Counted from the stretch's first letter, positions 9,158 to 18,832 are shown. The stretch: DNA of 64,000 nucleotides from WTFY01 sp965203725 (GCA_965203725.1 CBDBDH010000001.1:186001-250000), one strand, 5' to 3'. Numbers and translations: made by a program. Notes: a model not told the origin generated them from the sequence alone.

Positions 9158-10555
9158 CTATTTATTCCCTTGCCGGCGTCTTCGGGTCCGCTGCTGCCTG
9201 GGGGTGAGCGTGTTGCGCCTGCCTGCATACGGGTTGTCAGGCTGTCTGAACAGCAGGTGAACCGGCGTGCCGGTCAGTCGAAGCGCCTTGCGGTAGTAAT
9301 TCTCCAGGTAGCGCTTGTAGGAGCCCGGAATCCTTGCGACCTGGTTGCCGTGGATCACGAACGTGGGAGGACAGGTGGACACCTGGGTGGCGTATTTAAG
9401 CCGGATCCGTTGCCGGCGTACCAGCGGCGGCTGAAAACCTTGCAGGGCATCCTCGAGCAGGCGGGTCAGGGTCGATGTGTTGACCTGGATATTCGCCGCG
9501 GCATGCGCGTGCGAGACCGCCTGGACCAGCTTTGCGATGCCTTCCTTTCTCCGCGCGGAAATGAACAGCCGCTCGGCAAAATCCAGAAATCTCAGCTTGA
9601 GGTCCAGGCCCTTTTGTATTTTCTGATAATCCTCTCTTGAGCAGGCGTCCGTTTTATTGATGGCCAGGACCAGGGCGCGTCCACTGTCCAGCATCGTGCG
9701 CGCCAGGCGTGCATCCTGGTCGGCGAAGTCCTGCGTGCCGTCGAGGACCAGGACCGCCACGTGAGCCGCCTCGATGGCCTGCAGCGTTTTCACGACGCTG
9801 AATTTTTCGATCATGTCGTGAACGCGGCTTCGCCGCCGGACCCCTGCGGTATCGATCAGCTCGAACATCGTGCCTGATCTTTCCACGCGCGCCGGGATAC
9901 TGTCCCGGGTCGTGCCCGGGATGTCGGAGGTGATGAAACGCTCTTCGCCAAGCAGGGCATTGACCAGTGTGGACTTCCCCACATTGGGCCGCCCGGCAAT
10001 GGCCACCCGGACCACCGCCTGATCACCGGTCACGGGGGAACCAGGCTGTACGGGATAGTCGGGGTCAAGCGCGGAAAATACTTCCTCGATCCCCTTGCCG
10101 GTTTTGGCCGAGACCTCAAAGACCTCCCTGGCGCCCAGCTGGAAAAAATCACCCGCCAGCAGATGTGCGGGCCCCAGGTCCGCCTTATTGACCAGCACGA
10201 ACACCTTCTGGCCCAGTTGTCTCAACTCCGCAAACACCCGCTCATCCTGCGGAACAAGTCCCTGGGGGCCGTCCACCATGAAGAATACGACGTCTGCCTC
10301 TTGCGCGGCCTGCCAGGCCTGGGAGGCGATCTGGTGAGGAAGCCCCGCTTCCCGATCGGGATGTTGCGACGGCTCGATGCCTCCCGTATCGATGACGATA
10401 TAGCGATCGCCAAAGCGGCGCGTCACCCCATAGATTCGGTCACGAGTCAGCCCCGGACGATCGGCAACCAGCGCGTCCTTGGTCCGGGTCAGAAAATTGA
10501 ACAGGGTTGACTTGCCAACATTGGAGCGCCCGACAAGGGCAATTACAGGTTTCAC
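9158..10555 (-). CDS. der: Ribosome-assembly GTPase Der (EngA)
   Basis: Tandem-GTPase factor for maturation of the 50S subunit. The 465-aa protein has two complete G domains: G1 loops GRSNVGKS (residues 9-16) and GRPNVGKS (about 198-205), DTGG and DTAG G3 motifs, and NKAD and NKTD G4 motifs. A C-terminal KH-like domain and a very basic tail (RTRRRRQGNK) follow. The start is GTG at 10555, which immediately precedes the first G domain as in other Der proteins. It lies downstream of bamB in the usual hisS-yfgM-bamB-der order. Confidence 0.98.
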   Translation of the reverse strand: MKPVIALVGRSNVGKSTLFNFLTRTKDALVADRPGLTRDRIYGVTRRFGDRYIVIDTGGIEPSQHPDREAGLPHQIASQAWQAAQEADVVFFMVDGPQGLVPQDERVFAELRQLGQKVFVLVNKADLGPAHLLAGDFFQLGAREVFEVSAKTGKGIEEVFSALDPDYPVQPGSPVTGDQAVVRVAIAGRPNVGKSTLVNALLGEERFITSDIPGTTRDSIPARVERSGTMFELIDTAGVRRRSRVHDMIEKFSVVKTLQAIEAAHVAVLVLDGTQDFADQDARLARTMLDSGRALVLAINKTDACSREDYQKIQKGLDLKLRFLDFAERLFISARRKEGIAKLVQAVSHAHAAANIQVNTSTLTRLLEDALQGFQPPLVRRQRIRLKYATQVSTCPPTFVIHGNQVARIPGSYKRYLENYYRKALRLTGTPVHLLFRQPDNPYAGRRNTLTPRQQRTRRRRQGNK

Positions 10556-10680
10556 AGGAGGTCACCGCGGTCCGGTTGCGAACGATAGGCGACTATTGTA
10601 AGGAAAGGACTTCGTGCTTTGCATCCCTGTCTTCCCCGAACCGCCAATTCCGCCAACCCCTGTGGCTGGGCCGCCTGGAG

Positions 10681-11880
10681 TCAGGGCTGCTGCAGCACGG
10701 TAAACGAGCCGTTGTCCGCCAGCACGAAGATGCGCTGACCGATCGCAACCGGCACGCTGTCGATCGCATCGCGGGCCACCCGGTGTCTTCCCACCAGGCT
10801 CCCGTCTTTCTTGGAAAGCCAGTGAAGATACCCCTCGGTGTCGCCCACTACGATGTAGTCCCCGGTCGACACCGGCACCGTCAGCAGGCGGTACAGCAGC
10901 TTGTCCTGCCGCCACAAGGTGGCTCCGGTAATCCGGTCCAGCGCCCAGACGCTGTCATTGGTACCGATCACGTAGACGCGCGACTCATCTGCGACCAGGC
11001 CGGTGTGCGAAGGCAGGTCACGGGCCCATTTCACCCGGCCCGTAAGCATGTCTACAGCCACAGTGCGGCCATTGAAGTTGGAGGCATAAGCCACGTCATC
11101 ATGGTAGGCGATATCTCCATCGATGTCGGCGATACGCTCCAGTTCCGAACGACCGCTCGGGAAGGATACAGTGGCCCTCCAGCGCTCTTCTCCATCAAGC
11201 AGGCTGAATGCCACCAGTTTGCCATCGTCAAACCCGACCAGCACGGCACTGCCTACCACCTTGGGCTGGCTTGCACCCAGCAGGGTCAGGGGTGGAGAAC
11301 TTCGGCTTGCACGCCAGGCAACACTGCCATCACCGATGTCGAGTGCATGTATCGTGCTGTCACTGGTGCGCGCCACGATGACGCCATGCCTGGCTTGCGA
11401 TAATGCCAGTACCTCGCTGGTGAGCTGAGTGCGCCACTTTTCCTGGCCATCTGCGCTATCCAGCGCGATCACCAGGCCATTCTCGGTGCCTACGGCCAGT
11501 ATCTGCCCGCTGCCGTTGACCCCGCCCGAAATCACCTCCTGCAATTTCACCGACCAGACGCGTTTTCCGTCAATCAGTTGCCAGGCTTCGACGCGATTGT
11601 CCGCGCCTGCAAGATATACCAGGCCATCTGCGATGTAAGGCTGTATCTTGGAATAGATGATTTCCGTTGCGCCGACCGAATCGCTCCACAATTTCTTCGC
11701 AGACAGGCTTTCCGAGCCCAGATCAGTCAGTTTTGTAGGCGCCTGGGGGTCTTCCTCGATACCCACCCATTGTTTGGGCGCGCTCAGCAGATCGTCGGCG
11801 AGGCCGCTGCAGCCGGACAGCAGCAGGCAGCAGATGAATGCCGCCAGGACCGGTATTTTTGCAGGATAGCCGTACAGCAT
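10681..11880 (-). CDS. bamB: Outer-membrane assembly lipoprotein BamB
   Basis: Scaffold subunit of the BAM complex that inserts beta-barrel proteins into the outer membrane. The 399-aa precursor has a lipoprotein signal peptide with lipobox LLSGC (Cys near residue 24) and then PQQ-like beta-propeller repeats: recurring Trp-containing blades such as DGEERWRA, TGRVKWAR and TGATLWRQ. Length matches the family (about 390). The product should be attached to the periplasmic face of the outer membrane. It sits 19 nt downstream of yfgM and upstream of der. Confidence 0.97.
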   Translation of the reverse strand: MLYGYPAKIPVLAAFICCLLLSGCSGLADDLLSAPKQWVGIEEDPQAPTKLTDLGSESLSAKKLWSDSVGATEIIYSKIQPYIADGLVYLAGADNRVEAWQLIDGKRVWSVKLQEVISGGVNGSGQILAVGTENGLVIALDSADGQEKWRTQLTSEVLALSQARHGVIVARTSDSTIHALDIGDGSVAWRASRSSPPLTLLGASQPKVVGSAVLVGFDDGKLVAFSLLDGEERWRATVSFPSGRSELERIADIDGDIAYHDDVAYASNFNGRTVAVDMLTGRVKWARDLPSHTGLVADESRVYVIGTNDSVWALDRITGATLWRQDKLLYRLLTVPVSTGDYIVVGDTEGYLHWLSKKDGSLVGRHRVARDAIDSVPVAIGQRIFVLADNGSFTVLQQP

Positions 11881-11899
11881 GCCAGGCAGGCAGAAGCCC

Positions 11900-12523
11900 C
11901 TAGCTCCCCAGGTCGTCCCGTTTCATCTGCAGGAATTCCACACCACTTGCACGGGCAGACTCCAGCGCCAGATCGTAGGCCTGTTTTGCTTGCTCGGGTT
12001 CGCCGCGGGCAATCAGGATGTCGCCCTGGATTTCGTGCACCAGCGAGCGGTACCCCTCGGGAAATTCCTGATCGATCACAGCCTGTGCAGCGTCCAGTTT
12101 GTGGTCTGCCACCAAAACGCGTGCCAGCCGGATGCGGGCAACATCACGTATGGACGGCTGGGCGCTGTGCTTGATGGCCCAGCGCAGGCTTTCAGCCGCG
12201 GCTTTCAAATCCCCTTGTTCGGCTTGCCCTTTGGCTTCGTGCAGCGTTGCCAGCACTGCATAGGGCGTGGACGCGTAGTCGGCGCGAAGCATCTCGGCCT
12301 GTTCCTGGAAGGAGGCCCTGTCGCCTGTGATCATGAACTCCTGTACGGAGGCGAAGATATCGGAGGCATTCACAGCCTGTTTTTCCTGATACCAGCCCCA
12401 GCCGCGCCACCCTCCCAGAGCACCGACTCCCAGCAATGCCCCGAGGATCACGGCCGTGCCATTCTCCTTCCACCAGCTTTTCAGCGCCTCGACTTGCTGT
12501 TCTTCAGTTTCGTATTGAGCCAT
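11900..12523 (-). CDS. yfgM: YfgM-family TPR membrane protein (SecYEG ancillary factor)
   Basis: A 207-aa protein with a short cytoplasmic start, one transmembrane helix (about residues 22-42, rich in Gly and Trp) and a periplasmic TPR-like domain of helical repeats (ALATLHEAKGQAEQGDLKAA, ALESARASG). In E. coli, YfgM associates with SecYEG and PpiD and hands clients to periplasmic chaperones. The start, MAQYETEEQQVEALKSWWKE, is characteristic of the family. It lies between hisS (14-nt gap) and bamB (19-nt gap), the conserved position. Confidence 0.93.
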   Translation of the reverse strand: MAQYETEEQQVEALKSWWKENGTAVILGALLGVGALGGWRGWGWYQEKQAVNASDIFASVQEFMITGDRASFQEQAEMLRADYASTPYAVLATLHEAKGQAEQGDLKAAAESLRWAIKHSAQPSIRDVARIRLARVLVADHKLDAAQAVIDQEFPEGYRSLVHEIQGDILIARGEPEQAKQAYDLALESARASGVEFLQMKRDDLGS

Positions 12524-12537
12524 GTCTGCAAGTGCCG

Positions 12538-13812
12538 CTAGGCTCCAAGGTAGTTATCCAGGTTCGACATCAGGCTTTCCCGAGGAATCGTTTCCTGCTC
12601 GCGCGTTTCCCGCAAAAACTTGATCCCCACCGTGTTATCCCTGAGTTCATCCTCGGCCAAAATGATTGCAAGTTTAGCATTGGATTTGTCCGCACGTTTC
12701 ATTTGCGTCTTGATGCTGCCTCCGCCGCAGTTGACGACCACCGACAGCGAGGGGGAATGATCACGAAGCTGGCCCGCAAGCTGCATCCCCGCAAGTACCG
12801 CCTGCTCACCGACCAGCACGAGGTAGGCGTCGATCTCCGTGTCCGGGCTCCGGGTTCCCTCCAGCAGGCCCATGATCCTTTCCAGGCCCACTGCGAAGCC
12901 TGCCGCAGGATACGGCTTTCCACCGAGTTGCTCAACCAGGCCGTCATAGCGCCCCCCTGCGCAAATGGTAGCCTGTGACCCCTGTTCCGGGACGACCCAC
13001 TCGAACACCGTTTTGCTGTAGTAGTCCAGCCCCCGGACCAGGTGTGGATTGATGTCATAGTCGATTCCCGCGGCATCCAGCAGGCTTTGCAAGCCCTCGA
13101 AATGCTCTGCCGACTCCGGGTCCAGGTACTTCGTCAGGCCCGGGGCAGCGCCGATGATCTCCGCCAGCTCCGGATTCTTGCTGTCCAGGATCCGCATGGG
13201 ATTGGCCTCCAGGCGCTGTTTTTCCAAGGCATCGAGGCGGTGTTCATGCTGGCGAAAGTATTCGACCAGAGCAGTCCGATACCGCTGCCGTGCCTGGAGT
13301 GTGCCGAGACTGTTGATCTGCAGCGATATCCCCGGCAGGATGGCCAGTCTCTGCCACATGTGCCGGCACATGATGATCAGTTCTGCATCCACATCCGGTC
13401 CGGCCAGTCCGAACGTTTCAGCCCCGAGCTGGTGGAACTGGCGGTAACGCCCCTTTTGCGGGCGTTCGTGACGGAAAAAGGGGCCCCCGTACCAGAGCCG
13501 TACAGGTTGACCAAACAGGATGCCCTGCTGCAATGCAGCCCGCACGCAGCTTGCAGTGCCTTCCGGTCGCAAGGTAAGGCTGTCCCCATTACGGTCCTCA
13601 AAGGTGTACATTTCCTTCTCCACAATGTCCGTAACCGCACCCAGCGACCTGCGAAACAACTCGGTGTGTTCGAGAACGGGAAGACGGATTTCCCGGTATC
13701 CGTATTGTTGCAGCACAGCCTGCATCGTCTGCTCAAGATGGCGTAACACACCACTGGCAGGCGGCAGCACGTCATGCATTCCACGAATCGATTGAATCCG
13801 CATGGGCATCAT
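12538..13812 (-). CDS. hisS: Histidyl-tRNA synthetase
   Basis: Class II synthetase that charges tRNA-His. The 424-aa sequence has the start IQSIRGMHDVLPP, motif 2 (RHERPQKGRYRQFHQLG), the two histidine-specific motifs (LVRGLDYYSKTVFEW and an AGGRYDGL-type segment) and a C-terminal anticodon-binding domain. In-frame ATGs at 13812, 13809 and 13803 are all possible; a GGGAAG Shine-Dalgarno fits 13809 best. ispG, which usually lies directly upstream between rodZ and hisS, is absent here; rodZ is 31 nt upstream. Confidence 0.98.
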   Translation of the reverse strand: MMPMRIQSIRGMHDVLPPASGVLRHLEQTMQAVLQQYGYREIRLPVLEHTELFRRSLGAVTDIVEKEMYTFEDRNGDSLTLRPEGTASCVRAALQQGILFGQPVRLWYGGPFFRHERPQKGRYRQFHQLGAETFGLAGPDVDAELIIMCRHMWQRLAILPGISLQINSLGTLQARQRYRTALVEYFRQHEHRLDALEKQRLEANPMRILDSKNPELAEIIGAAPGLTKYLDPESAEHFEGLQSLLDAAGIDYDINPHLVRGLDYYSKTVFEWVVPEQGSQATICAGGRYDGLVEQLGGKPYPAAGFAVGLERIMGLLEGTRSPDTEIDAYLVLVGEQAVLAGMQLAGQLRDHSPSLSVVVNCGGGSIKTQMKRADKSNAKLAIILAEDELRDNTVGIKFLRETREQETIPRESLMSNLDNYLGA

Positions 13813-13843
13813 TTCTTCCCGTTGTCCAGGTAAAAGCGAGGAC

Positions 13844-14749
13844 TCAGTTCAGCAGACCGCCCGGCACCTTGAACCGGGACGTGCGGTTACTCTGGTGAAA
13901 CCCGGAATGATCAAAGCGTTTCCCGGCAATGTGGATGACCACGTCGGGGGAGTTGCCGAGTAACACCTCAAATGGTGCCTTGCCCTTGATTTCCAGAACC
14001 GCTCCCGACCTGACCAGGTCCCACATGAGCAGTTGCATGTCAGCATCGCGAACCTCAGCCCAGCTGTCATCCATAAAGGTCAATTTCAAAACTTCCAGAT
14101 TCTCATCCGGTGCAGGCCGACCATCGCTCACCGGTACGCTTGCTTCAACAGGTGGGCTGGTCGGCCCGTGGTCGTCGACTCTGGCAGCCGGCATATCCTG
14201 ATTTTGTAATTTCCCGAGCAACAAGGGCACGCTGATACCTGAATCCACGGATGCGTCCGGGGTTTCCTCCGGACCCGCCACCGGCGCCTCGGGTAGCTTC
14301 ACGCTTCCCTGCGGAGTTGCCGCCGGCACCTCCGGTGCCCCTGCCAGACCGGCAACCCGTACGGATGGTTGCGGACCGAGGGTCTGCAAGAGCAAGTATG
14401 CACCGGCAAGGACAACAAGCACGGCCCCGGTCAGCAAAACGACAGGTCCACGCTTGCTGTTCGCACGTACGACGGGTCGATGCTCAGGCTCGACAGGGCA
14501 TTGCTCGTTGTAAATTCGAATCAGCTGTCCGTCATCCAGGCCGACAAGCTTGGAGTAGGTATGCAAGTAACCGCGCACATAGGTAGGTCCCGGCAGGCTG
14601 TCGAAGTCGTCTTCCTCCAGCGCCTGGATCGTGCCAACGGTCAGATTCATCTGCCTGGCGACCTCCGTCTGACTGAGACGCGCCTGGCTGCGTGCATCAA
14701 TCAGCACCGAGCCAATGGTCACCTTGCGCTTTTGGGAGTCCTCTTGCAT
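13844..14749 (-). CDS. rodZ: Cytoskeletal cell-shape protein RodZ
   Basis: Links MreB filaments to the cell-wall elongation machinery. The 301-aa protein has an N-terminal Cro/CI-type helix-turn-helix (about residues 15-65; LSQTEVARQMNLTVGTIQAL), a basic juxtamembrane stretch (RANSKR), a transmembrane helix at about 103-123, a Pro/Glu-rich periplasmic linker and the C-terminal DUF4115 beta domain (LTFMDDSWAEVRDADMQLL). It is of normal length and in its usual place upstream of hisS, apart from the missing ispG. Confidence 0.95.
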   Translation of the reverse strand: MQEDSQKRKVTIGSVLIDARSQARLSQTEVARQMNLTVGTIQALEEDDFDSLPGPTYVRGYLHTYSKLVGLDDGQLIRIYNEQCPVEPEHRPVVRANSKRGPVVLLTGAVLVVLAGAYLLLQTLGPQPSVRVAGLAGAPEVPAATPQGSVKLPEAPVAGPEETPDASVDSGISVPLLLGKLQNQDMPAARVDDHGPTSPPVEASVPVSDGRPAPDENLEVLKLTFMDDSWAEVRDADMQLLMWDLVRSGAVLEIKGKAPFEVLLGNSPDVVIHIAGKRFDHSGFHQSNRTSRFKVPGGLLN

Positions 14750-14805
14750 TACGACGTGTTCATTACCCTCCTGCGCCCTTTCGGCACAAAATGAACGGTC
14801 TGAAA

Positions 14806-15234
14806 TCAGCGTCGCGAGAAAATTTCATGTTCTGCGAAGAAAAATTTTATTTCTCGTTTGGCATTTTTCTTACAGTCCGAACCATGTACCGCATTCAGGG
14901 TGGTCGAGGTTGCATATTTTGAACGTATTGTTCCCGGCATGGCGTTCCCGAACGTGGTTGCCCCCATCACTTCCCGGTAACGGGTGATTGCATCCTCGCC
15001 CTCCAACACCTGCACCACCACAGGGCCGGAGGTCATGAACTTCACCAGATCCTCGTAGAACGACTTGCCCTGGTGGATCTCATAAAAATCGCGTGCCTGC
15101 ACACGGCTCATTCTCAACATTTTTGCAGCAACAATCAATAAACCCGCTTTTTCTATGCAGGCCTCGATTTCTCCAATCAGGTTTTTCCGTACCGCATCCG
15201 GTTTTATGATGGATAAAGTGCGTTCCTTTGCCAT
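14806..15234 (-). CDS. ndk: Nucleoside diphosphate kinase
   Basis: Transfers the terminal phosphate from ATP to other (d)NDPs through a phospho-histidine. The 142-aa product has ERTLSIIKPDAV at the start, the TSGPVVVQVLEG and YREVMGAT motifs, and the catalytic His in NAVHGSD. I chose ATG at 15234 (MAKERT, as in the family; AGGA nine bases upstream) over the ATG three codons earlier, which abuts that AGGA directly. The C-terminal third is basic and less like typical Ndk (GSDCKKNAKREIKFFF where DSxxTAxREI is usual). It lies between rodZ and iscX. Confidence 0.95.
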   Translation of the reverse strand: MAKERTLSIIKPDAVRKNLIGEIEACIEKAGLLIVAAKMLRMSRVQARDFYEIHQGKSFYEDLVKFMTSGPVVVQVLEGEDAITRYREVMGATTFGNAMPGTIRSKYATSTTLNAVHGSDCKKNAKREIKFFFAEHEIFSRR

Positions 15235-15324
15235 AAGCGACATTCCTGAATCTAACTGAAATTGAACAAAGCGGTTTTCTTTGGAGTCCGGCAGACTTTA
15301 AAAAGGCGGGAGAATTACTGAAGG

Positions 15325-15525
15325 TCAGTCACGTTCATCAAGCCATGCCATCTGGATAGCTTCAAGAATGCGTTCATTTGATGTCTCCGGATCATCGTCA
15401 AAATCTTCCAACGCACAGATCCATTCATGCAGGTCGGTAAACCGGATGTACTGGGGGTCCACATCGGGATGAGCTTCATCCAGAGCAATCGCAATTTCCA
15501 GGGAGTCGATCCATTTCAGGCTCAT
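15325..15525 (-). CDS. iscX: Fe-S assembly protein IscX
   Basis: Small acidic adaptor (66 aa) that binds IscS and iron and modulates cluster assembly. The sequence is diagnostic: an LKWIDSLEIAIALDE-type start, then YIRFTDLHEWICALEDF and the C-terminal end AIQMAWLDERD. It is the last gene of the isc cluster, separated from fdx by 141 nt in which I see no gene, a wider gap than the tight spacing elsewhere in the operon. Confidence 0.95.
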   Translation of the reverse strand: MSLKWIDSLEIAIALDEAHPDVDPQYIRFTDLHEWICALEDFDDDPETSNERILEAIQMAWLDERD

Positions 15526-15666
15526 GACGGCTTATCCGGACATCGGCGGATCGTCAGCAACACGGTACGCGTGGTTCATTTTCCGAAAGGCCTGCACTGC
15601 ACAACATCAAAGGAGGGAATGTACATGGTATTCAGCGGTCATTCAAAGAATTTTTGCCAGATTTTC

Positions 15667-16005
15667 TCAGTGACTTTCCGAGACCATGTTGATGGTATAT
15701 TTCGGAATCTCGATCACCAGGTCTTCCTCGCCGAGGATCGCCTGGCAACTCAAGCGCGAGTCCGGCTCCAGGCCCCAGGCCTTGTCCAGATAATCCTCTT
15801 CATTTTCTTCGGCTTCATTCAGGGAGTCCATTCCCTCACGCACATACACGTGGCAGGTCGTGCAGGCACAGGATTTCTCGCAGGCATGCTCGATTCCGAT
15901 ACCGTTGGCGAGCGCGGCATTGCAGATGCTGACACCCGAATCGGCCTCGATGGTCATGCCCCCGGGGCAGATTTCCTCATGAGGTAAAAACTTGATCTTC
16001 GGCAT
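15667..16005 (-). CDS. fdx: ISC-system [2Fe-2S] ferredoxin
   Basis: Electron donor in Fe-S cluster assembly. The 112-aa adrenodoxin-type ferredoxin has the ligand pattern CEKSCACTTC (Cys-X5-Cys-X2-Cys using the outer residues) with the fourth Cys in RLSCQAIL, and the family opening KIKFLPHEEICPGG. It lies 5 nt downstream of hscA, clearly within the operon. Confidence 0.97.
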   Translation of the reverse strand: MPKIKFLPHEEICPGGMTIEADSGVSICNAALANGIGIEHACEKSCACTTCHVYVREGMDSLNEAEENEEDYLDKAWGLEPDSRLSCQAILGEEDLVIEIPKYTINMVSESH

Positions 16006-16010
16006 GTTCT

Positions 16011-17891
16011 TCAGTCCTGTTCAAATTCTTCGAGGCGATGACCGCGCATGACCCGTTGTACGCTTCGGTTCATGCGGCGCTGCACAAACGTCTCGCTGGC
16101 ATGCTCAAGGGCCTCGATAGCCTGCTTGATCTGTCCGCTGTCCCCTCCTTCGCAGGCGTCTTCAAGTCTGGTCCTGACCCGGTCGATGGCTTCCCGTTCC
16201 GCAAAGGTCAACAGCTCATCTGCGTCTTTCTCAAGCGCGGAACGCAACGCTTCCAGGACCCGCTTCGCATTGACCTGCTGCTCCGCCAGCTGTTTCGCGT
16301 GCATGTCTTCTTCGGCATGCTCGAATGAGTCTCTCAGCATTTTCTCCACTTCCGTTTCCGTCAGCCCGTAGGAGGGCTTCACTTCCACGCTTGCAGACAC
16401 GCCGCTGGTCTCTTCCTGTGCGCTCACACTCAGCAATCCATCGGCATCCACCTGAAAGGTCACCCGTATGTGTGCGGCACCGCCAACCATGGGCGGAATC
16501 CCGGTCAGGTCAAAGGTTGCCAGCGACCGGCAATCCTCGACTTTCTCCCGTTCACCCTGCACGACGTGGATACGCATGGCGGTCTGCCCATCCTTGAATG
16601 TTGTGAACTCCTGGGCACGGACCACCGGAATCACCGTATTTCTCTCGACGATCCTGGACACCAGGTTGCCCATGGTCTCCACACCCAGGGACAGCGGCAA
16701 GACGTCCAGCAAAAGCATATCGGAATCGAGGCAGTTTCCAGCCAGGATATCGGCCTGCCGGGCGGCTCCCGTGGCCACCACCTTGTCCGGATCGATGTCG
16801 CTCAGCGGAGGCTGGCCAAAAAGTTCCTCCACGTGCCTGCGCACGCACGGAATCCGCGTAGACCCGCCCACCATGATGACGTGCTGGACTTGCGAGGGCT
16901 CCACACCCGCCTCCCGCAGCGTCTTGCGGCACCACGCAATCGTCTTTTTGACATAGGGCGCGATCAGCCGTTCGAAATGCCCGACCTTGAGCCTGAGCTC
17001 GATCCGGCTCTCCTCTCCATGTTCCAGGCGGATCACGGTTTCGTTCGTATCCGTCAATGACTCCTTGGCGCTTCTGGCCGCTTCCAGCACCTTGCGCATG
17101 AAGCGGTGATCCGTGCTCGCGTCCAGGCCGGCCTGCTCCAGAATCCAGCCCGCAATTTCACGGTCGAAGTCATCCCCCCCAAGTGCCGTATCCCCCCCTG
17201 TCGACAACACCTCAAACACGCCTTTGGTGAGCCGGAGAATGGAGATATCGAAGGTACCGCCCCCGAGGTCGTATACGGCGGTTACCCCTTCAGCCTGGTG
17301 ATCCAGTCCGTACGCCACCGCAGCCGCAGTCGGTTCGTTCAGCAACCGGAAGACGTTCAGACCGGCCAGTTTGGCGGCATCCTTGGTGGCCTGGCGTTGC
17401 GCATCGTCAAAATACGCGGGGACGGTAATCACCACACCCGCCAGCTCTCCTCCCAGTGTGAGCTCGGCACGCGTGCGCAGTGCCTTCAGGATTTCGGAGG
17501 ACACCTCGATGGCTGTGACCGGTCCTGCCACCGTCTGGATCTGCGGCACACCGCCTTCCTGGTCGACAAACTGGTAAGGGAGATAGCCCCGCAGCGTCGC
17601 GAGGTCCCCCACGGAGCGGCCCATGATGCGCTTCACGGAAGCAAGCGTATTCAGCGGATCGCCAGTCGCATGCTCCAGTGCGCGTGCACCGACCATGACA
17701 CCGTCTTCAAGGCTGTAACGTACCACCGAAGGAAGGATGTCTGCACCTTCGCCATCGCCCAGGGTTTCGGCAACACCGCTTCGGACACTCGCCACCAGCG
17801 AGTTGGTAGTCCCGAGGTCGATCCCCGCGGCCAGGCGATGCTCGTGCGGGGCCGTGGATTGACCCGGCTCTGAAATCTGCAGAAGTGCCAT
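16011..17891 (-). CDS. hscA: Fe-S specialised Hsp70 chaperone HscA
   Basis: ATP-driven chaperone that binds the LPPVK loop of IscU and releases its cluster to acceptors. The 626-aa protein has the Hsp70 nucleotide-binding domain (GIDLGTTNSLVAS, AVYDLGGGTFDISILRL, VGGSTRIPCV), a substrate-binding beta domain and a helical lid. It is about ten residues longer than the usual HscA. It is preceded by its co-chaperone gene hscB (6-nt gap) and followed by fdx. Confidence 0.98.
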   Translation of the reverse strand: MALLQISEPGQSTAPHEHRLAAGIDLGTTNSLVASVRSGVAETLGDGEGADILPSVVRYSLEDGVMVGARALEHATGDPLNTLASVKRIMGRSVGDLATLRGYLPYQFVDQEGGVPQIQTVAGPVTAIEVSSEILKALRTRAELTLGGELAGVVITVPAYFDDAQRQATKDAAKLAGLNVFRLLNEPTAAAVAYGLDHQAEGVTAVYDLGGGTFDISILRLTKGVFEVLSTGGDTALGGDDFDREIAGWILEQAGLDASTDHRFMRKVLEAARSAKESLTDTNETVIRLEHGEESRIELRLKVGHFERLIAPYVKKTIAWCRKTLREAGVEPSQVQHVIMVGGSTRIPCVRRHVEELFGQPPLSDIDPDKVVATGAARQADILAGNCLDSDMLLLDVLPLSLGVETMGNLVSRIVERNTVIPVVRAQEFTTFKDGQTAMRIHVVQGEREKVEDCRSLATFDLTGIPPMVGGAAHIRVTFQVDADGLLSVSAQEETSGVSASVEVKPSYGLTETEVEKMLRDSFEHAEEDMHAKQLAEQQVNAKRVLEALRSALEKDADELLTFAEREAIDRVRTRLEDACEGGDSGQIKQAIEALEHASETFVQRRMNRSVQRVMRGHRLEEFEQD

Positions 17892-17897
17892 GCGGAT

Positions 17898-18440
17898 CTA
17901 TAAAAGCTGCTCTTCGAGCTTTTCCTGCTTTTCCCTGAGTTGATTGGTCAGTCGCTCGTAGAACTGCAGCTTCAATGCCGAGTCTTTCGCAGCGGCCAGG
18001 TCGGCTTTCGCATACTCGACCGAGAACCGGGAGATCAGCTCAATTTGCTGCTGCCTGAACTCGCCGGCCAGTTCCTCCAGGGCGCCGGCGGGGTCTGGGG
18101 CCTGATCCAGTTGCGCGACGCGCTCATGCAACTCCATCTGCTGCATCAGAAACTCCTCATCCCTTGAGGTTTCCCGGTCCGCGTCGAATTCTGCGTCCTG
18201 CAGCCTCAGGAGATAGTGGGCGCGCTTCAGGTCACTTTTCAGAACGCCGTACGCCTCGTTCACGAACGCCGTATGCTGGACTGAGATACGCTGTTCCTGA
18301 TCACTCTTGCCGGCAAAGCGGTCCGGGTGCAGGGCACTCTGGAAAGCCCGGTACTTCGAGGCCAGCGCCTCCTGGTCCACATCAAAGCTCTCGGCAAGGC
18401 CGAACAACTCGAAATAGTTTCGAGTGAGATCGATATTCAT
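17898..18440 (-). CDS. hscB: Fe-S J-domain co-chaperone HscB
   Basis: Stimulates HscA ATPase and delivers IscU to it. The 180-aa product has an N-terminal J domain with the HPD motif in ALHPDRFAG (about residue 37) and a C-terminal three-helix bundle that binds IscU. The start DLTRNYFELFGL matches the family. It is somewhat longer than the usual 171-176 aa because of a Glu/Gln/Leu-rich C-terminus. It lies 57 nt downstream of iscA. Confidence 0.97.
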   Translation of the reverse strand: MNIDLTRNYFELFGLAESFDVDQEALASKYRAFQSALHPDRFAGKSDQEQRISVQHTAFVNEAYGVLKSDLKRAHYLLRLQDAEFDADRETSRDEEFLMQQMELHERVAQLDQAPDPAGALEELAGEFRQQQIELISRFSVEYAKADLAAAKDSALKLQFYERLTNQLREKQEKLEEQLL

Positions 18441-18497
18441 GCTAACCGGGTGGGTGGAAGAAAGAAGATCGCTGAAATGATCAAGGCCGGGGGAGGG

Positions 18498-18821
18498 TCA
18501 GACGCTGAAACTCTCCCCGCAACCACAGCGGTCTTTTTCGTTCGGATTCCTGAATTGAAAGCCTTCCGACAATCCTTCGCGCGTGAAATCCAGTTCGGTG
18601 CCGTTCAGATACACCATGCTTTTCGGGTTGATCACTACCTTGACACCCTTGTCTTCAAAAATGTGGTCCTCTTTTTCGACCTGATCCGCAAATTCGATCG
18701 TGTAGGCCATCCCCGAACAGCCCGTCGTTTTCACGCCAAGGCGCACACCGACCCCCTTGCCACGCTTTTCAAGGTAGCTTTTTACGTGCTCGGCCGCACT
18801 GTTCGTCAGGGAGATGGACAC
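18498..18821 (-). CDS. iscA: A-type Fe-S carrier IscA
   Basis: Carries [2Fe-2S] or [4Fe-4S] clusters or iron to targets. The 107-aa protein has the three conserved cysteines of the family: C in KTTGCSGMAYTIEF and the C-terminal pair in DRCGCGESF. The start codon is GTG at 18821. It is encoded 11 nt downstream of iscU in the standard order. Confidence 0.97.
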   Translation of the reverse strand: MSISLTNSAAEHVKSYLEKRGKGVGVRLGVKTTGCSGMAYTIEFADQVEKEDHIFEDKGVKVVINPKSMVYLNGTELDFTREGLSEGFQFRNPNEKDRCGCGESFSV

Positions 18822-18832
18822 GTTTTTCCCGC

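Noticed and set aside
9019..9158. Bidirectional terminator between queF and der
   Set aside because: Only a 5-bp stem (CCCGC/GCGGG) without a T tract is seen; too weak to list.
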